Assembly: GCA_045577615.1 (NCBI GenBank)
Contig: JAZNIT010000047.1
Coordinates: 1-64,000 of the forward strand
DNA: 64,000 bases
Direction of reading: 5' to 3'
Source: RGIG2206 sp045577615
Lineage (GTDB): Bacteria > Bacillota > Clostridia > Oscillospirales > Acutalibacteraceae
Shown here: positions 8,683 to 17,112 of the stretch, piece by piece
Position numbering within the stretch: the first letter of the stretch is position 1
How the letters are laid out: every line of letters begins with the position of its first letter
Notes under the pieces: model-generated
What the model was told of the DNA's origin: nothing
Seen by the model: only the letters and a program-made list of their open reading frames with translations
The model's database searches: none
Program-made: the position numbers and the translations under genes

Positions 8683-11600
8683 TTATTCGTCGTCGCCATA
8701 GGAATCGGAATAATCGTCATCCTCTGACGCGTCAACGAGGGGATTACCCTCGTTATCTTCAATAGTGTAGCCGTCATAGTTGCCCTCAAAGTCGGTATCG
8801 GTTGCGATAACAGGCATATCGGGTGCTACAAGGCCCATATCATCGTCGTTAAAGGTTTGCTTAAGATCAATCTCTTCGTTGTACTTATCAAGCACGCGAA
8901 CATCAAGGCCGAGGGCCTGAAGTTCTTTGATAAGAACCTTGAAGGATTCGGGAACGCCCGGCTTGGGAACGTTATGGCCCTTAACGATAGCTTCGTAAGT
9001 GTCAACACGACCAACGATATCGTCGGACTTGATGGTAAGAATTTCTTGCAAGGTGTAAGCGGCGCCGTAGGCTTCGAGAGCCCAAACTTCCATTTCACCG
9101 AAACGCTGACCGCCGAACTGTGCCTTACCGCCGAGAGGCTGTTGGGTAACCAATGAGTAAGGACCGGTTGAACGGGCGTGAATCTTATCATCAACAAGGT
9201 GATGCAGCTTGAGATAGTACATATAACCAACGGTTACGGGGTTGTCAAAGCGCTCGCCCGTACGGCCGTCGCGAAGGAATATCTTACCGTCGATAACCTT
9301 AAGCTTGTCGTTTTGTGCAAGCTCGGTCAAGGCTGCCATATCGTTAACGGTAGCCTCGTCAAGACGGGCAATATCCTTTTTGCCATCCTCGCGCACAGTT
9401 TCTTCAACGAGAATCTTGCCGCCGAGAGGCTCCATAAATTTGCCGTTGTCTTTGTTGAACATTACGTCACGATAGTAACCGCCCTGCTCAAACATTGCCA
9501 TGATGTCGCCCTCGTGTGCGCCATCAAATACGGGGGTACAAACCTTCCAGCCTAAGTTCTTGGCTGCCATACCCAAGTGCACCTCGAGAACCTGACCGAT
9601 ATTCATACGGGAAGGAACGCCCAAGGGATTGAGAACGATATCAAGAGGACGGCCATCGGGAAGGAAGGGCATATCTTCTTGAGGAAGGATGCGGGAAACA
9701 ACGCCCTTGTTACCGTGACGGCCGGCCATTTTGTCACCCACAGAAATCTTGCGCTTCTGTGCGATGTAGCAGCGTACAACGGTATTAACACCGGGGTTGA
9801 GTTCACTTGAATTTTCACGGGTAAAGACGTCAACATCTACAATGGTGCCATATTCACCGTGAGGTACACGCAAGGAGGTGTCGCGCACTTCTCTTGCCTT
9901 TTCGCCGAAGATGGCGCGGAGCAAGCGCTCCTCAGCAGTCAGCTCGGTTTCGCCCTTGGGAGTTACCTTACCAACGAGGATGTCACCTGCACGAACCTCG
10001 GCGCCGATGCGGATGATGCCGCGCTCGTCTAGGTCTTTAAGCGCATCTTCACCAACATTGGGGATATCGCGGGTGATATCTTCAGGTCCAAGCTTGGTGT
10101 CGCGTGCTTCGATTTCGTACTTTTCGATGTGAACAGAGGTGTAAACATCGTCGCGTACGATTTTTTCGTTAAGCAATACAGCGTCTTCGTAGTTGTAACC
10201 TTCCCAAGTCATAAAGCCGATAAGGGCATTCTTACCAAGGGAGATTTCGCCGTTGCAGGTTGCGGGACCGTCAGCGATAACCTCGCCTGCAGTAACTGCC
10301 TGACCAACCTCAACGATGGGACGCTGATTGAGGCAAGTGCCGTGGTTTGAACGGAGGAACTTGATAAGCTTGTAGCTATCGGTTTCGCCGCCCTCTGCCT
10401 TGATTTCGATCTTGTCAGCGTCGGCAACGGTTACGGTACCTGCGCGCTTGGCAAGTACAACAACGCCTGAGTCAACGGCTGCCTTATATTCCATACCGGT
10501 GGCAACGATGGGAGACTCGGTTTTGAGAAGAGGCACAGCCTGCTTCTGCATGTTTGAGCCCATGAGTGCACGGTTGGTATCGTCGTTTTCAAGGAAGGGA
10601 ATCATTGCAGTTGCAACTGATACTGCCATCTTAGGTGATACGTCCATGTAGCTGACTTCGTTGGGAGTTACTTCAAGAAACTCATCACGGAAACGGGTAG
10701 TAACAGTTTTGTTTACAAAGTAACCCTTCTCGTCAAGGGGAGTATTTGCCTGAGCGACGATGAAATCATCCTCGGTGTCGGCAGTCATATACTCAACCTT
10801 GTCGGTTACGTAGGGAACGCCCTTGTCATCAAGCTCAACCTTGCGGAAGGGGGTTTCGATGAAACCGTAATTGTTGATGCGAGCGTAGGTTGCAAGATAA
10901 GAGATAAGGCCGATGTTAGGACCTTCAGGAGTTTCGATGGGGCACATACGGCCGTAGTGGCTGTAGTGTACGTCACGAACTTCGAAGCCTGCACGGTCAC
11001 GGGACAAACCGCCGGGGCCGAGAGCTGACAAGCGGCGCTTGTGAGTAAGCTCTGACAAGGGGTTGGTTTGATCCATAAACTGTGAAAGCTGTGAAGAGCC
11101 GAAGAACTCTTTGATGGCAGCAACAACGGGACGGATATTGATAAGGCTTTGAGGAGTTACAGCGTCAATATCCTGTGCCTGCAAGGACATCTTCTCGCGG
11201 ATAACACGCTCCATACGAGAGAAGCCGATGCGGAACTGATTTTGAAGCAATTCACCAACGCAACGAATGCGACGATTGCCCAAGTGGTCGATATCGTCGA
11301 TGGTGCCAACCTCGTGATTGAGGCCGATGAAATAGTTGGTGGCTGCAAATATATCGTCAAGAGTGATGTGGTTGGGGATAAGCTCGGAAACACGCTCGAT
11401 AAGGGTAGCAACGAGATCATCCTTTTCGGTAGCAGTTTCGAGAATTTCACAAAGAACGCTGAAACGAACGTTTTCGTTAACAACATCTTTAACAGCATCG
11501 TAAACGTCGGCATCAACAAACTTGCTGAGGTCAACCATTCCGTTAGAAAGAACCTTAACCTCGCTGGTAGAGCCGTCAAGCTCAACTACACTGAGGAATA

Positions 11601-12594
11601 CCTGGCTAACGCCTGCTGCTTCGATTTGAGCGGCCAGCTCTTTAGTAACAACTACGCCTGCATCGGCCAATACCTCACCGGTAAGGGGAGCAACGACGGG
11701 CTGTGCCAAAGCGTGACCGATAATACGGCCTGCCAAAGAAAGCTTCTTATTATATTTATAGCGGCCAACGCGTGACATATCGTAACGGTGAGGATCAAAG
11801 AAGAGGCTGTAGATATAACCCTTTGCGCCCTCTACGGTGAAGGGTTCACCGGGGCGAAGCTTTTTGTAAACCTCAAGCAATGCTTCCTCAACATCTTTGG
11901 TGGTATCCTTTTCAAAGGTGTATTCAAGACGAATATCCTTGCCGAAAAGTTCCTCCATATCAGCATTGGTCATTTGGGTATCAGTAAATACACCCAGTGA
12001 GCGGATAAAGGTGCTTACGGGTATTTTACGGTTTTTATCAATGCGAACATAAAGTATGTCGTTTAAATCGGTTTCGTATTCAAGCCATGCACCACGGTTA
12101 GGGATAACGGTAGCGCTGAACTTTTTGCTGCCCGATTTGTCAATCTCTACATCATAATAGACGCCGGGAGAACGGACAAGCTGTGATACAACAACACGCT
12201 CGGCACCATTGATAACAAAGGTACCTGACTCGGTCATAAGGGGGAAATCACCGATGAAAACTTCGTTTTCTTTGATTTCGCCTGTTTCCTTATTTAAAAG
12301 GCGTGCGCGTACACGCATGGGAGATGCATAGGTAGTATCTCTCTCCTTGCATTCTTCTACTGTGTACTTAGGCTTGTCGTCAAGACGGTAGTCGATGAAG
12401 CTCAGCACAAGGTTATCGGAATAGTCAGAAATTGCTGACATATCAGCAAATACCTCTTTCAAGCCGTCACCAAGGAACCACTCGTAAGAGTTCTTCTGAA
12501 TTTCGATAAGATTGGGCATATCCAAAACCTCGTTGATTTTGGAAAAGCTCATACGGACATTTTTGCCAAGATGGACAGGTTTGACTTTCACCAT
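8683..12594 (-). CDS. rpoB: RNA polymerase beta subunit
   Basis: This RNA polymerase subunit forms the rifampicin pocket. The frame opens with a GTG at 12606, but that codon overlaps the ribosome site AAGGAGTGAT. The ATG at 12594 is correctly spaced and gives 1303 residues. Cluster I reads SQLSQFMDQTNPLSE then THKRRLSALGPGGL, with the residues equivalent to E. coli D516, H526 and S531 all wild type, so rifampicin sensitivity is expected. The C-terminus is rich in acidic residues. It is the first gene of rpoBC. No rplJL genes lie directly upstream, since the neighbour is divergent. Confidence 0.98.
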   Translation of the reverse strand: MVKVKPVHLGKNVRMSFSKINEVLDMPNLIEIQKNSYEWFLGDGLKEVFADMSAISDYSDNLVLSFIDYRLDDKPKYTVEECKERDTTYASPMRVRARLLNKETGEIKENEVFIGDFPLMTESGTFVINGAERVVVSQLVRSPGVYYDVEIDKSGSKKFSATVIPNRGAWLEYETDLNDILYVRIDKNRKIPVSTFIRSLGVFTDTQMTNADMEELFGKDIRLEYTFEKDTTKDVEEALLEVYKKLRPGEPFTVEGAKGYIYSLFFDPHRYDMSRVGRYKYNKKLSLAGRIIGHALAQPVVAPLTGEVLADAGVVVTKELAAQIEAAGVSQVFLSVVELDGSTSEVKVLSNGMVDLSKFVDADVYDAVKDVVNENVRFSVLCEILETATEKDDLVATLIERVSELIPNHITLDDIFAATNYFIGLNHEVGTIDDIDHLGNRRIRCVGELLQNQFRIGFSRMERVIREKMSLQAQDIDAVTPQSLINIRPVVAAIKEFFGSSQLSQFMDQTNPLSELTHKRRLSALGPGGLSRDRAGFEVRDVHYSHYGRMCPIETPEGPNIGLISYLATYARINNYGFIETPFRKVELDDKGVPYVTDKVEYMTADTEDDFIVAQANTPLDEKGYFVNKTVTTRFRDEFLEVTPNEVSYMDVSPKMAVSVATAMIPFLENDDTNRALMGSNMQKQAVPLLKTESPIVATGMEYKAAVDSGVVVLAKRAGTVTVADADKIEIKAEGGETDSYKLIKFLRSNHGTCLNQRPIVEVGQAVTAGEVIADGPATCNGEISLGKNALIGFMTWEGYNYEDAVLLNEKIVRDDVYTSVHIEKYEIEARDTKLGPEDITRDIPNVGEDALKDLDERGIIRIGAEVRAGDILVGKVTPKGETELTAEERLLRAIFGEKAREVRDTSLRVPHGEYGTIVDVDVFTRENSSELNPGVNTVVRCYIAQKRKISVGDKMAGRHGNKGVVSRILPQEDMPFLPDGRPLDIVLNPLGVPSRMNIGQVLEVHLGMAAKNLGWKVCTPVFDGAHEGDIMAMFEQGGYYRDVMFNKDNGKFMEPLGGKILVEETVREDGKKDIARLDEATVNDMAALTELAQNDKLKVIDGKIFLRDGRTGERFDNPVTVGYMYYLKLHHLVDDKIHARSTGPYSLVTQQPLGGKAQFGGQRFGEMEVWALEAYGAAYTLQEILTIKSDDIVGRVDTYEAIVKGHNVPKPGVPESFKVLIKELQALGLDVRVLDKYNEEIDLKQTFNDDDMGLVAPDMPVIATDTDFEGNYDGYTIEDNEGNPLVDASEDDDYSDSYGDDE

Positions 12595-12681
12595 TGGCTT
12601 TATCACTCCTTCATCTGATTAGGTTGTTAGACCTATCTAAAACACTGTTTTGGAATATGTTCCGTGCTGCTAAACTTACAC

Positions 12682-12710
12682 TTGACGAACAGCACTCGTT
12701 CTGCTATAAT
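12682..12710 (+). promoter_or_regulatory. Plus-strand promoter inside the rpoB leader
   Basis: TTGACG (12682-12687), exactly 17 bases, and TATAAT (12705-12710) match the sigma-A consensus at 11 of 12 positions. It points away from rpoB and toward rpoB's own promoter. No gene begins before the hairpin at 12954-12986. Confidence 0.5.
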
Positions 12711-12716
12711 AATCGT

Positions 12717-12988
12717 CGGATAAGTTCGCGCGGGTACATACACCCATTATTTGTGCAGTTTAATATTTTACTACCATTTTTTGCAAATGTCAAGTGTTTT
12801 TTTGCATTTGCAATTTTTTATTTTTACAGAATTTTTTTGTTTTGAAAGGTCAGGCATTCATTTGTTTGACAAGGTTGAAAAAAGCTAATGCCCAAACAGG
12901 CAAAAACAATATTACCGATAATACGGTGCAGCTGCTCTTGAACCGATTTGGATAAAAGCCCTTGCTTGAAAAAAGCAAGGGCTTTTTG
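12717..12988 (+). ncRNA. Possible antisense RNA over the rpoB leader and promoter
   Basis: The plus-strand promoter at 12682-12710 would start RNA near 12717, and a strong hairpin with T run ends at 12990. The ~270 bases between hold no convincing coding frame. The transcript would run opposite the first part of the rpoB leader and across the rpoB promoter. This rests only on a promoter and a terminator seen by eye. Read-through to the next gene is an alternative. Confidence 0.25.
12765..12793 (-). promoter_or_regulatory. Promoter of rpoBC
   Basis: On the minus strand TTGACA (12788-12793), a 17-base spacer and TAAAAT (12765-12770) would start RNA near 12758, giving a leader of about 160 bases before the rpoB ATG. 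Confidence 0.75.
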
Positions 12989-12990
12989 TT
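12954..12990 (+). terminator. Hairpin terminator upstream of the dockerin gene
   Basis: The arms AAAAGCCCTTGCTT and AAGCAAGGGCTTTT are perfect complements around five bases, followed by TG and TT. It separates rpoB leader antisense transcription from the promoter at 13033. Confidence 0.75.
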
Positions 12991-13032
12991 ATATTTGGCA
13001 AAAATTTAATGTTTTTTTATATATCTCGGTGA

Positions 13033-13061
13033 TTGACATAACACCCTAAAACAAGTATAAT
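13033..13061 (+). promoter_or_regulatory. Consensus promoter of the dockerin/cohesin operon
   Basis: A perfect TTGACA (13033-13038), 17 bases and TATAAT (13056-13061) lie about 45 bases before the start codon, so vegetative high-level transcription by the main sigma factor is likely. Confidence 0.9.
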
Positions 13062-13103
13062 ATGAAATATGTTACAAAATTGTAAGAATTTCAAAGAAAG
13101 GAT

Positions 13104-15104
13104 GTGAGTCGGTTGCAGGTCGTTAAAAAGGCGTTATCCCTTTTGATTTGCGTTGTGCTGTGCTTGACGGTCAGCCTCTCCCCTGCTTCTATGTTTGCCT
13201 ATGGCGCCCAGCAACAGACGGGCATCATTATTACTGAAACCGATCCTTTGACGGTGCGCGAAGGTCCCGGCTCAAACTATACTAAAATCGGCACTGTGCC
13301 CAAGGGTGCTCAGGTTATTATTCTTGACAGCACTTCCTACTCGGGTTGGTATAAAATTCAGTATGAATCTCTTGTAGGCTATGCATCGGCTCAATATATC
13401 CGCTTGAATGTTATCGTTCCCGAATATACCCCGGATGCTGATTTTGAGGCTTACCTTACCTCGCAGAACTTCCCCGAGAGCTATAAGGATGGGTTGCGCA
13501 ATCTGCATGCCGCTCACCCCAGCTGGATTTTTGAGGGCTATGACACCGGCCTTGAATGGTCTAATACGGTTGCAGGCGAAAGCGTGCTCGGTCGCAGCCT
13601 TGTGCAAAAGCTGGGTTATTATCCCGATGCCTATTTCTCTTATCAGCAGGGTGCTTATAACCCCGACACGGGCAAGCACGTTGTTTTTGACGGTTCCAAC
13701 TGGGTACAGGCCTCAAAGGAATTGATTGAGCACTGCCTTGACCCACGAAACTACCTCACCGATGAATACATATTCGCCTTTTTGAATTTGTCATATTCTT
13801 CATCCGAAACGGTGGAAAATATCAATCAGATTCTCAAGGGCACCTTTATGGCAGGTGAATACCCCGTTGAATTTGGCGAGTATGCTTTCTACGCCGATGC
13901 CTTTCTTGCAGCCGCCCGTGCTACCAACGTAAGTGCCTATCACCTGGCAAGCCGTTGCCGTCAGGAGCAGGGTGCCAACGGCTCTGCCCTTTCCCGAGGC
14001 GACGTTGCAGGATATGAGGGCTATTACAACTTCTTTAATATCGGCGCTTATAACTCGGGCTCCTTGAGTAATGTTACCATGGGCGCAATGCACGCCAAGA
14101 CCAAGGGATGGGACACCCCCTATAAATCCATATTGGGCGGTGCCGAATTCCTTGATAAGGGTTATATCGGTGTGGGACAAAACACCCTTTATCTGCAAAA
14201 GTTTGACCTGATTGCTACAGGTGGCTATTACACCCACCAATATATGACCAATGTTGAGGCTCCCTTCAGCGAGGCAAAAAACCTTAAAAAAGGTTTGAAC
14301 GACGACACCTTGAACAGCAACCTTATCTTCAGAATTCCCATTTACAAGAATATGCCCTCTGCCGCTTCTGCCAAGCCTACCGGTCAGGGCGCCAACAACT
14401 ATTTGTTGACGGCGCTGAGCGTTGAGGGTCACACCCTTTCACCTGCCTTCTCAACCTACAACTGCAACTATGAGTTGGTTGTAAGCAGTAATACCGAAAA
14501 GGTGGTTATAAATGCTACACCTGCCGATTCTAACGCTACCGTTACCGGCACGGGCATCATCCCCGTCAATTACGGTGACAACACCCTTAACATAACCGTT
14601 ACCGCTCAGTCGGGCACAAAGTGCATTTATACCATTGTGGTCAGCCGTCAAAGCCCCCCGGGTGTTACCCCTGAGGTGGTAAACCCATCCATCACGGGCA
14701 CTACCTACACTTTGGGTACTTATGTCACAGGCATTGCTCCCGAAACAGCGGTAAACAGTTTTATTGCGACACTCGGCATTGCCAACGGCTCAGTTGAGGT
14801 GAAGGATGCCAACGGTGCAACACGCACAAGCGGCAACATTTGCTCGGGCGACCAGGTTATCATCTACAAGACCGACGGCTCGGTTTATCTTACCTATTAC
14901 GCTGTTATTTACGGTGATATGAATGCCGATGGCAAAATTACTACCGTTGACCTTTTTATGGGGCAGCGACACATTTTGGGCACATATACCCTTTCGGGTG
15001 CGCGACTTACCGCCGCCGACGTTAACAAAGACGGCAAGCTGTCATCGGTTGACCTTTTTATGGGGCAGCGACACATCCTGGGTACATATACCATCGTTCA
15101 GTAA
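13104..15104 (+). CDS. Secreted SH3/glucosaminidase protein with C-terminal dockerin
   Basis: This is a probable cell-wall hydrolase (endo-beta-N-acetylglucosaminidase type). Seen in order: a signal peptide (about 1-35); a bacterial SH3 domain (about 40-100, LTVREGPGSNYTKIG); a conserved segment FPESYKDGLRNLHAAHPSW; a glucosaminidase-like domain with ASRCRQEQGANG near residue 280, whose Glu is the likely acid; a cadherin-like beta-sandwich (about 433-514); and a dockerin (about 602-666). The dockerin has two calcium loops, DMNADGKI and DVNKDGKL, each followed by the same VDLFMGQRHILGTY. The GTG start has a ribosome site only two bases away. A TTG at 13113 is better spaced behind AAAGGATGTGA. 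The cohesin gene follows 15 bases later. Confidence 0.85.
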   Translation: MSRLQVVKKALSLLICVVLCLTVSLSPASMFAYGAQQQTGIIITETDPLTVREGPGSNYTKIGTVPKGAQVIILDSTSYSGWYKIQYESLVGYASAQYIRLNVIVPEYTPDADFEAYLTSQNFPESYKDGLRNLHAAHPSWIFEGYDTGLEWSNTVAGESVLGRSLVQKLGYYPDAYFSYQQGAYNPDTGKHVVFDGSNWVQASKELIEHCLDPRNYLTDEYIFAFLNLSYSSSETVENINQILKGTFMAGEYPVEFGEYAFYADAFLAAARATNVSAYHLASRCRQEQGANGSALSRGDVAGYEGYYNFFNIGAYNSGSLSNVTMGAMHAKTKGWDTPYKSILGGAEFLDKGYIGVGQNTLYLQKFDLIATGGYYTHQYMTNVEAPFSEAKNLKKGLNDDTLNSNLIFRIPIYKNMPSAASAKPTGQGANNYLLTALSVEGHTLSPAFSTYNCNYELVVSSNTEKVVINATPADSNATVTGTGIIPVNYGDNTLNITVTAQSGTKCIYTIVVSRQSPPGVTPEVVNPSITGTTYTLGTYVTGIAPETAVNSFIATLGIANGSVEVKDANGATRTSGNICSGDQVIIYKTDGSVYLTYYAVIYGDMNADGKITTVDLFMGQRHILGTYTLSGARLTAADVNKDGKLSSVDLFMGQRHILGTYTIVQ

Positions 15105-15119
15105 GGAGGTTGGATTGAT

Positions 15120-16598
15120 ATGAAAAAGATTATTGCTGTAATTACTACAATTATTATATTGGCAGGGCTTATGGTTATCCCCGCTCACGCCGCTTCGGCA
15201 AATGCGGCCGTTTCGGTCAGCGCCTCTACCGTTAAGCCGGGAGATCAGTTTACCGTTACGGTGCGTGTTTCATCCGACACCAAACTGGGCAGCTTGGAAG
15301 GCACCCTCAGCTACAGTTCAAATCTGGTTGAGTTTGTGTCGGGCAGCGGCGTTAACGGCGCAGGCGGATTGCTCAAAATTTCCCGTTACGATGAAACAGG
15401 CTCAGGTGTAAGCGAGTTTAAAACCACTATCACATTTAAGGCAAAGGTTGCAGGCACTGCCACCTTTACCTTTACATCGACCGAAATCGGCGACTACGAC
15501 TTTAACAATCTTGCCAACGTTTCTGCCTCGTCATCCATTTCGGTGCAGGCTGAGAAGCCTCTTTCGGGCAACAACTATCTTAAGAGCCTTGCTCTTTCAA
15601 GCGGCAGCCTTTCCCCTGCTTTTTCAAAGAGCGTGCTTAACTACACCGTTAACGTGCCTAACAACGTAACCACTATGTACCTTACCCCCAAGGTTGAGGA
15701 CGGCACCGCCACCACCAAGGTTACGGGTAGCGCAAACCTTAAGGTAGGCACCAACACCCGTAAGGTTACAGTTACCGCACAAAACGGCGCCACGCGCGTG
15801 TATACCATCACCATTGTGAGAGCATCCAACGGCAGTGAGGAAACTCCTCCTGCAAGCTCCGACCTTCCAAGCACTCCCCCTGCCAACGATAAGGACGTAA
15901 TCTTCATCGACGGCGAGGAGATGACGGTGGTTGAAACCCTGCCCTCTGATGCTATCCCTCAAGGCTTTGCGGCTACCGTTACAAAGCTTGGTGACAAAGA
16001 GGTTATGGCGGTGGTTAACGAGGCCAAAACCGTAACCATGCTTTATCTCAAAAATCCTGCAGACGAAACCGCCTTTTACGTCTATGACAGCGCTGATATT
16101 TCTTATCAGCCCTATCGTCCCTTGACTGTGCTTGGCCTTAACTACATCGTTTTGGACAAGCCCAAGGATGTGGATGCTCCCAAAGGCTTCGCTCCCCGTG
16201 CTCTTGAGTTGGGTGACAAACAGTATGACTGTTGGATAAAGGATGATAATCAGGACTTTTATCTGCTTTATCTTTGCGGCCCTGACGGACAGCTTGGGTT
16301 CTACCTTTACGACAAGGCAGAGGGAACCGTGCAGCGCTACACCGGCGGACTGTCCCAATCAGGCAGCGGCAACAAGGACACCAATGCCAACGCTCCCGTT
16401 ATTGAGGTGCAGGATTCTACCTTTGGTAAGCTTGGACTTATTATCATCATCCCGTTAGGTCTGGCTCTTGCGGCAGTAACCACTCTGTTGGTTGTATTTG
16501 TCACACGTAAGGACAAGACACCTGTCAAAACGGCACCTGTGAAAAAAGAATCCACTTTGGATTTCGGCGATGATTTTATCCTTAAGGATGACAACTAA
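15120..16598 (+). CDS. Membrane-anchored cohesin-domain protein
   Basis: This is a probable surface receptor for the dockerin made by the gene just upstream. The 492-residue protein has a signal peptide (1-25) and a cohesin-like domain (about 28-145: VSVSASTVKPGDQFTVTV, then LEGTLSYSSNLVEF). A cadherin-like domain follows (about 148-235), then a Pro/Ser linker and an unrecognised region (about 258-425) made of two similar halves, each with a FYLLYL/MLYLKN-like strand and a tyrosine-rich turn. It ends in one transmembrane helix (about 440-465) and a short charged tail. The start follows GGAGG. The pairing is inferred from domains and adjacency, not shown. Confidence 0.8.
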   Translation: MKKIIAVITTIIILAGLMVIPAHAASANAAVSVSASTVKPGDQFTVTVRVSSDTKLGSLEGTLSYSSNLVEFVSGSGVNGAGGLLKISRYDETGSGVSEFKTTITFKAKVAGTATFTFTSTEIGDYDFNNLANVSASSSISVQAEKPLSGNNYLKSLALSSGSLSPAFSKSVLNYTVNVPNNVTTMYLTPKVEDGTATTKVTGSANLKVGTNTRKVTVTAQNGATRVYTITIVRASNGSEETPPASSDLPSTPPANDKDVIFIDGEEMTVVETLPSDAIPQGFAATVTKLGDKEVMAVVNEAKTVTMLYLKNPADETAFYVYDSADISYQPYRPLTVLGLNYIVLDKPKDVDAPKGFAPRALELGDKQYDCWIKDDNQDFYLLYLCGPDGQLGFYLYDKAEGTVQRYTGGLSQSGSGNKDTNANAPVIEVQDSTFGKLGLIIIIPLGLALAAVTTLLVVFVTRKDKTPVKTAPVKKESTLDFGDDFILKDDN

Positions 16599-16602
16599 AA
16601 TC

Positions 16603-16638
16603 AAAAGCCTTTCGTATTTTCATACGAAAGGCTTTTTT
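16603..16638. terminator. Terminator between convergent genes
   Basis: The 15-bp arms AAAAGCCTTTCGTAT and ATACGAAAGGCTTTT pair around TTTC, followed by TT. It ends the cohesin operon and, in reverse, the minus-strand gene ending at 16640. Confidence 0.9.
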
Positions 16639-16639
16639 G

Positions 16640-17083
16640 TTATATAACTATTGGGATAAGCAGGATATACGGTGCGTTGAGCAATGCGAAGCAGCCGCTT
16701 AACATTGTACGATTCATTTTATCCTCTACCCGTTTGCCGATAATAACAAATCGGGTAAGCACAAAGGAAATTATCATTGCGGTTGCTATAGCAAGGATGG
16801 GCACCCATACGGTGCTTTTATCATAGTTGCACTCGCTCAGGTTGTTCTGCAGGGTTGCATTGCCGTAGGTTAAATAGGCCCCCATAATTCCAAAGCCTGC
16901 AACGTTGGCCGCAGCGGCACAAATAAAGGCAATAGTCAATCGGTCAAGGGCAAATCTGACCTTTTTGGGCTTGGGCTCAATGCAGGTGGATGCGCCGCAC
17001 AAAAGTCCAAAATTAAGGGCAAGTGTAACCAGAATGTAGGCAGCCATCACCCAAGGGGTATATACATAAATCCACAGTGGCAC
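16640..17083 (-). CDS. Small membrane protein of unknown function
   Basis: I do not recognise this 147-residue protein. Four hydrophobic segments are visible, with a short Lys/Arg-rich loop between the first two (PKPKKVRFALDR) and a soluble-looking loop in the middle. Translation starts at a GTG with GGAGGTGG five bases upstream. It lies 29 bases after the DUF1015 gene on the same strand, so it is probably co-transcribed with it. Confidence 0.7.
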   Translation of the reverse strand: MPLWIYVYTPWVMAAYILVTLALNFGLLCGASTCIEPKPKKVRFALDRLTIAFICAAAANVAGFGIMGAYLTYGNATLQNNLSECNYDKSTVWVPILAIATAMIISFVLTRFVIIGKRVEDKMNRTMLSGCFALLNAPYILLIPIVI

Positions 17084-17112
17084 AGCGCCACCTCCTATCT
17101 TTTGGGATTTAA

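Noticed and set aside
12594..12845. 83-codon plus-strand frame upstream of rpoB
   Set aside because: It overlaps the rpoB start, leader and promoter, has no ribosome site and low-complexity Phe/Ile-rich translation.
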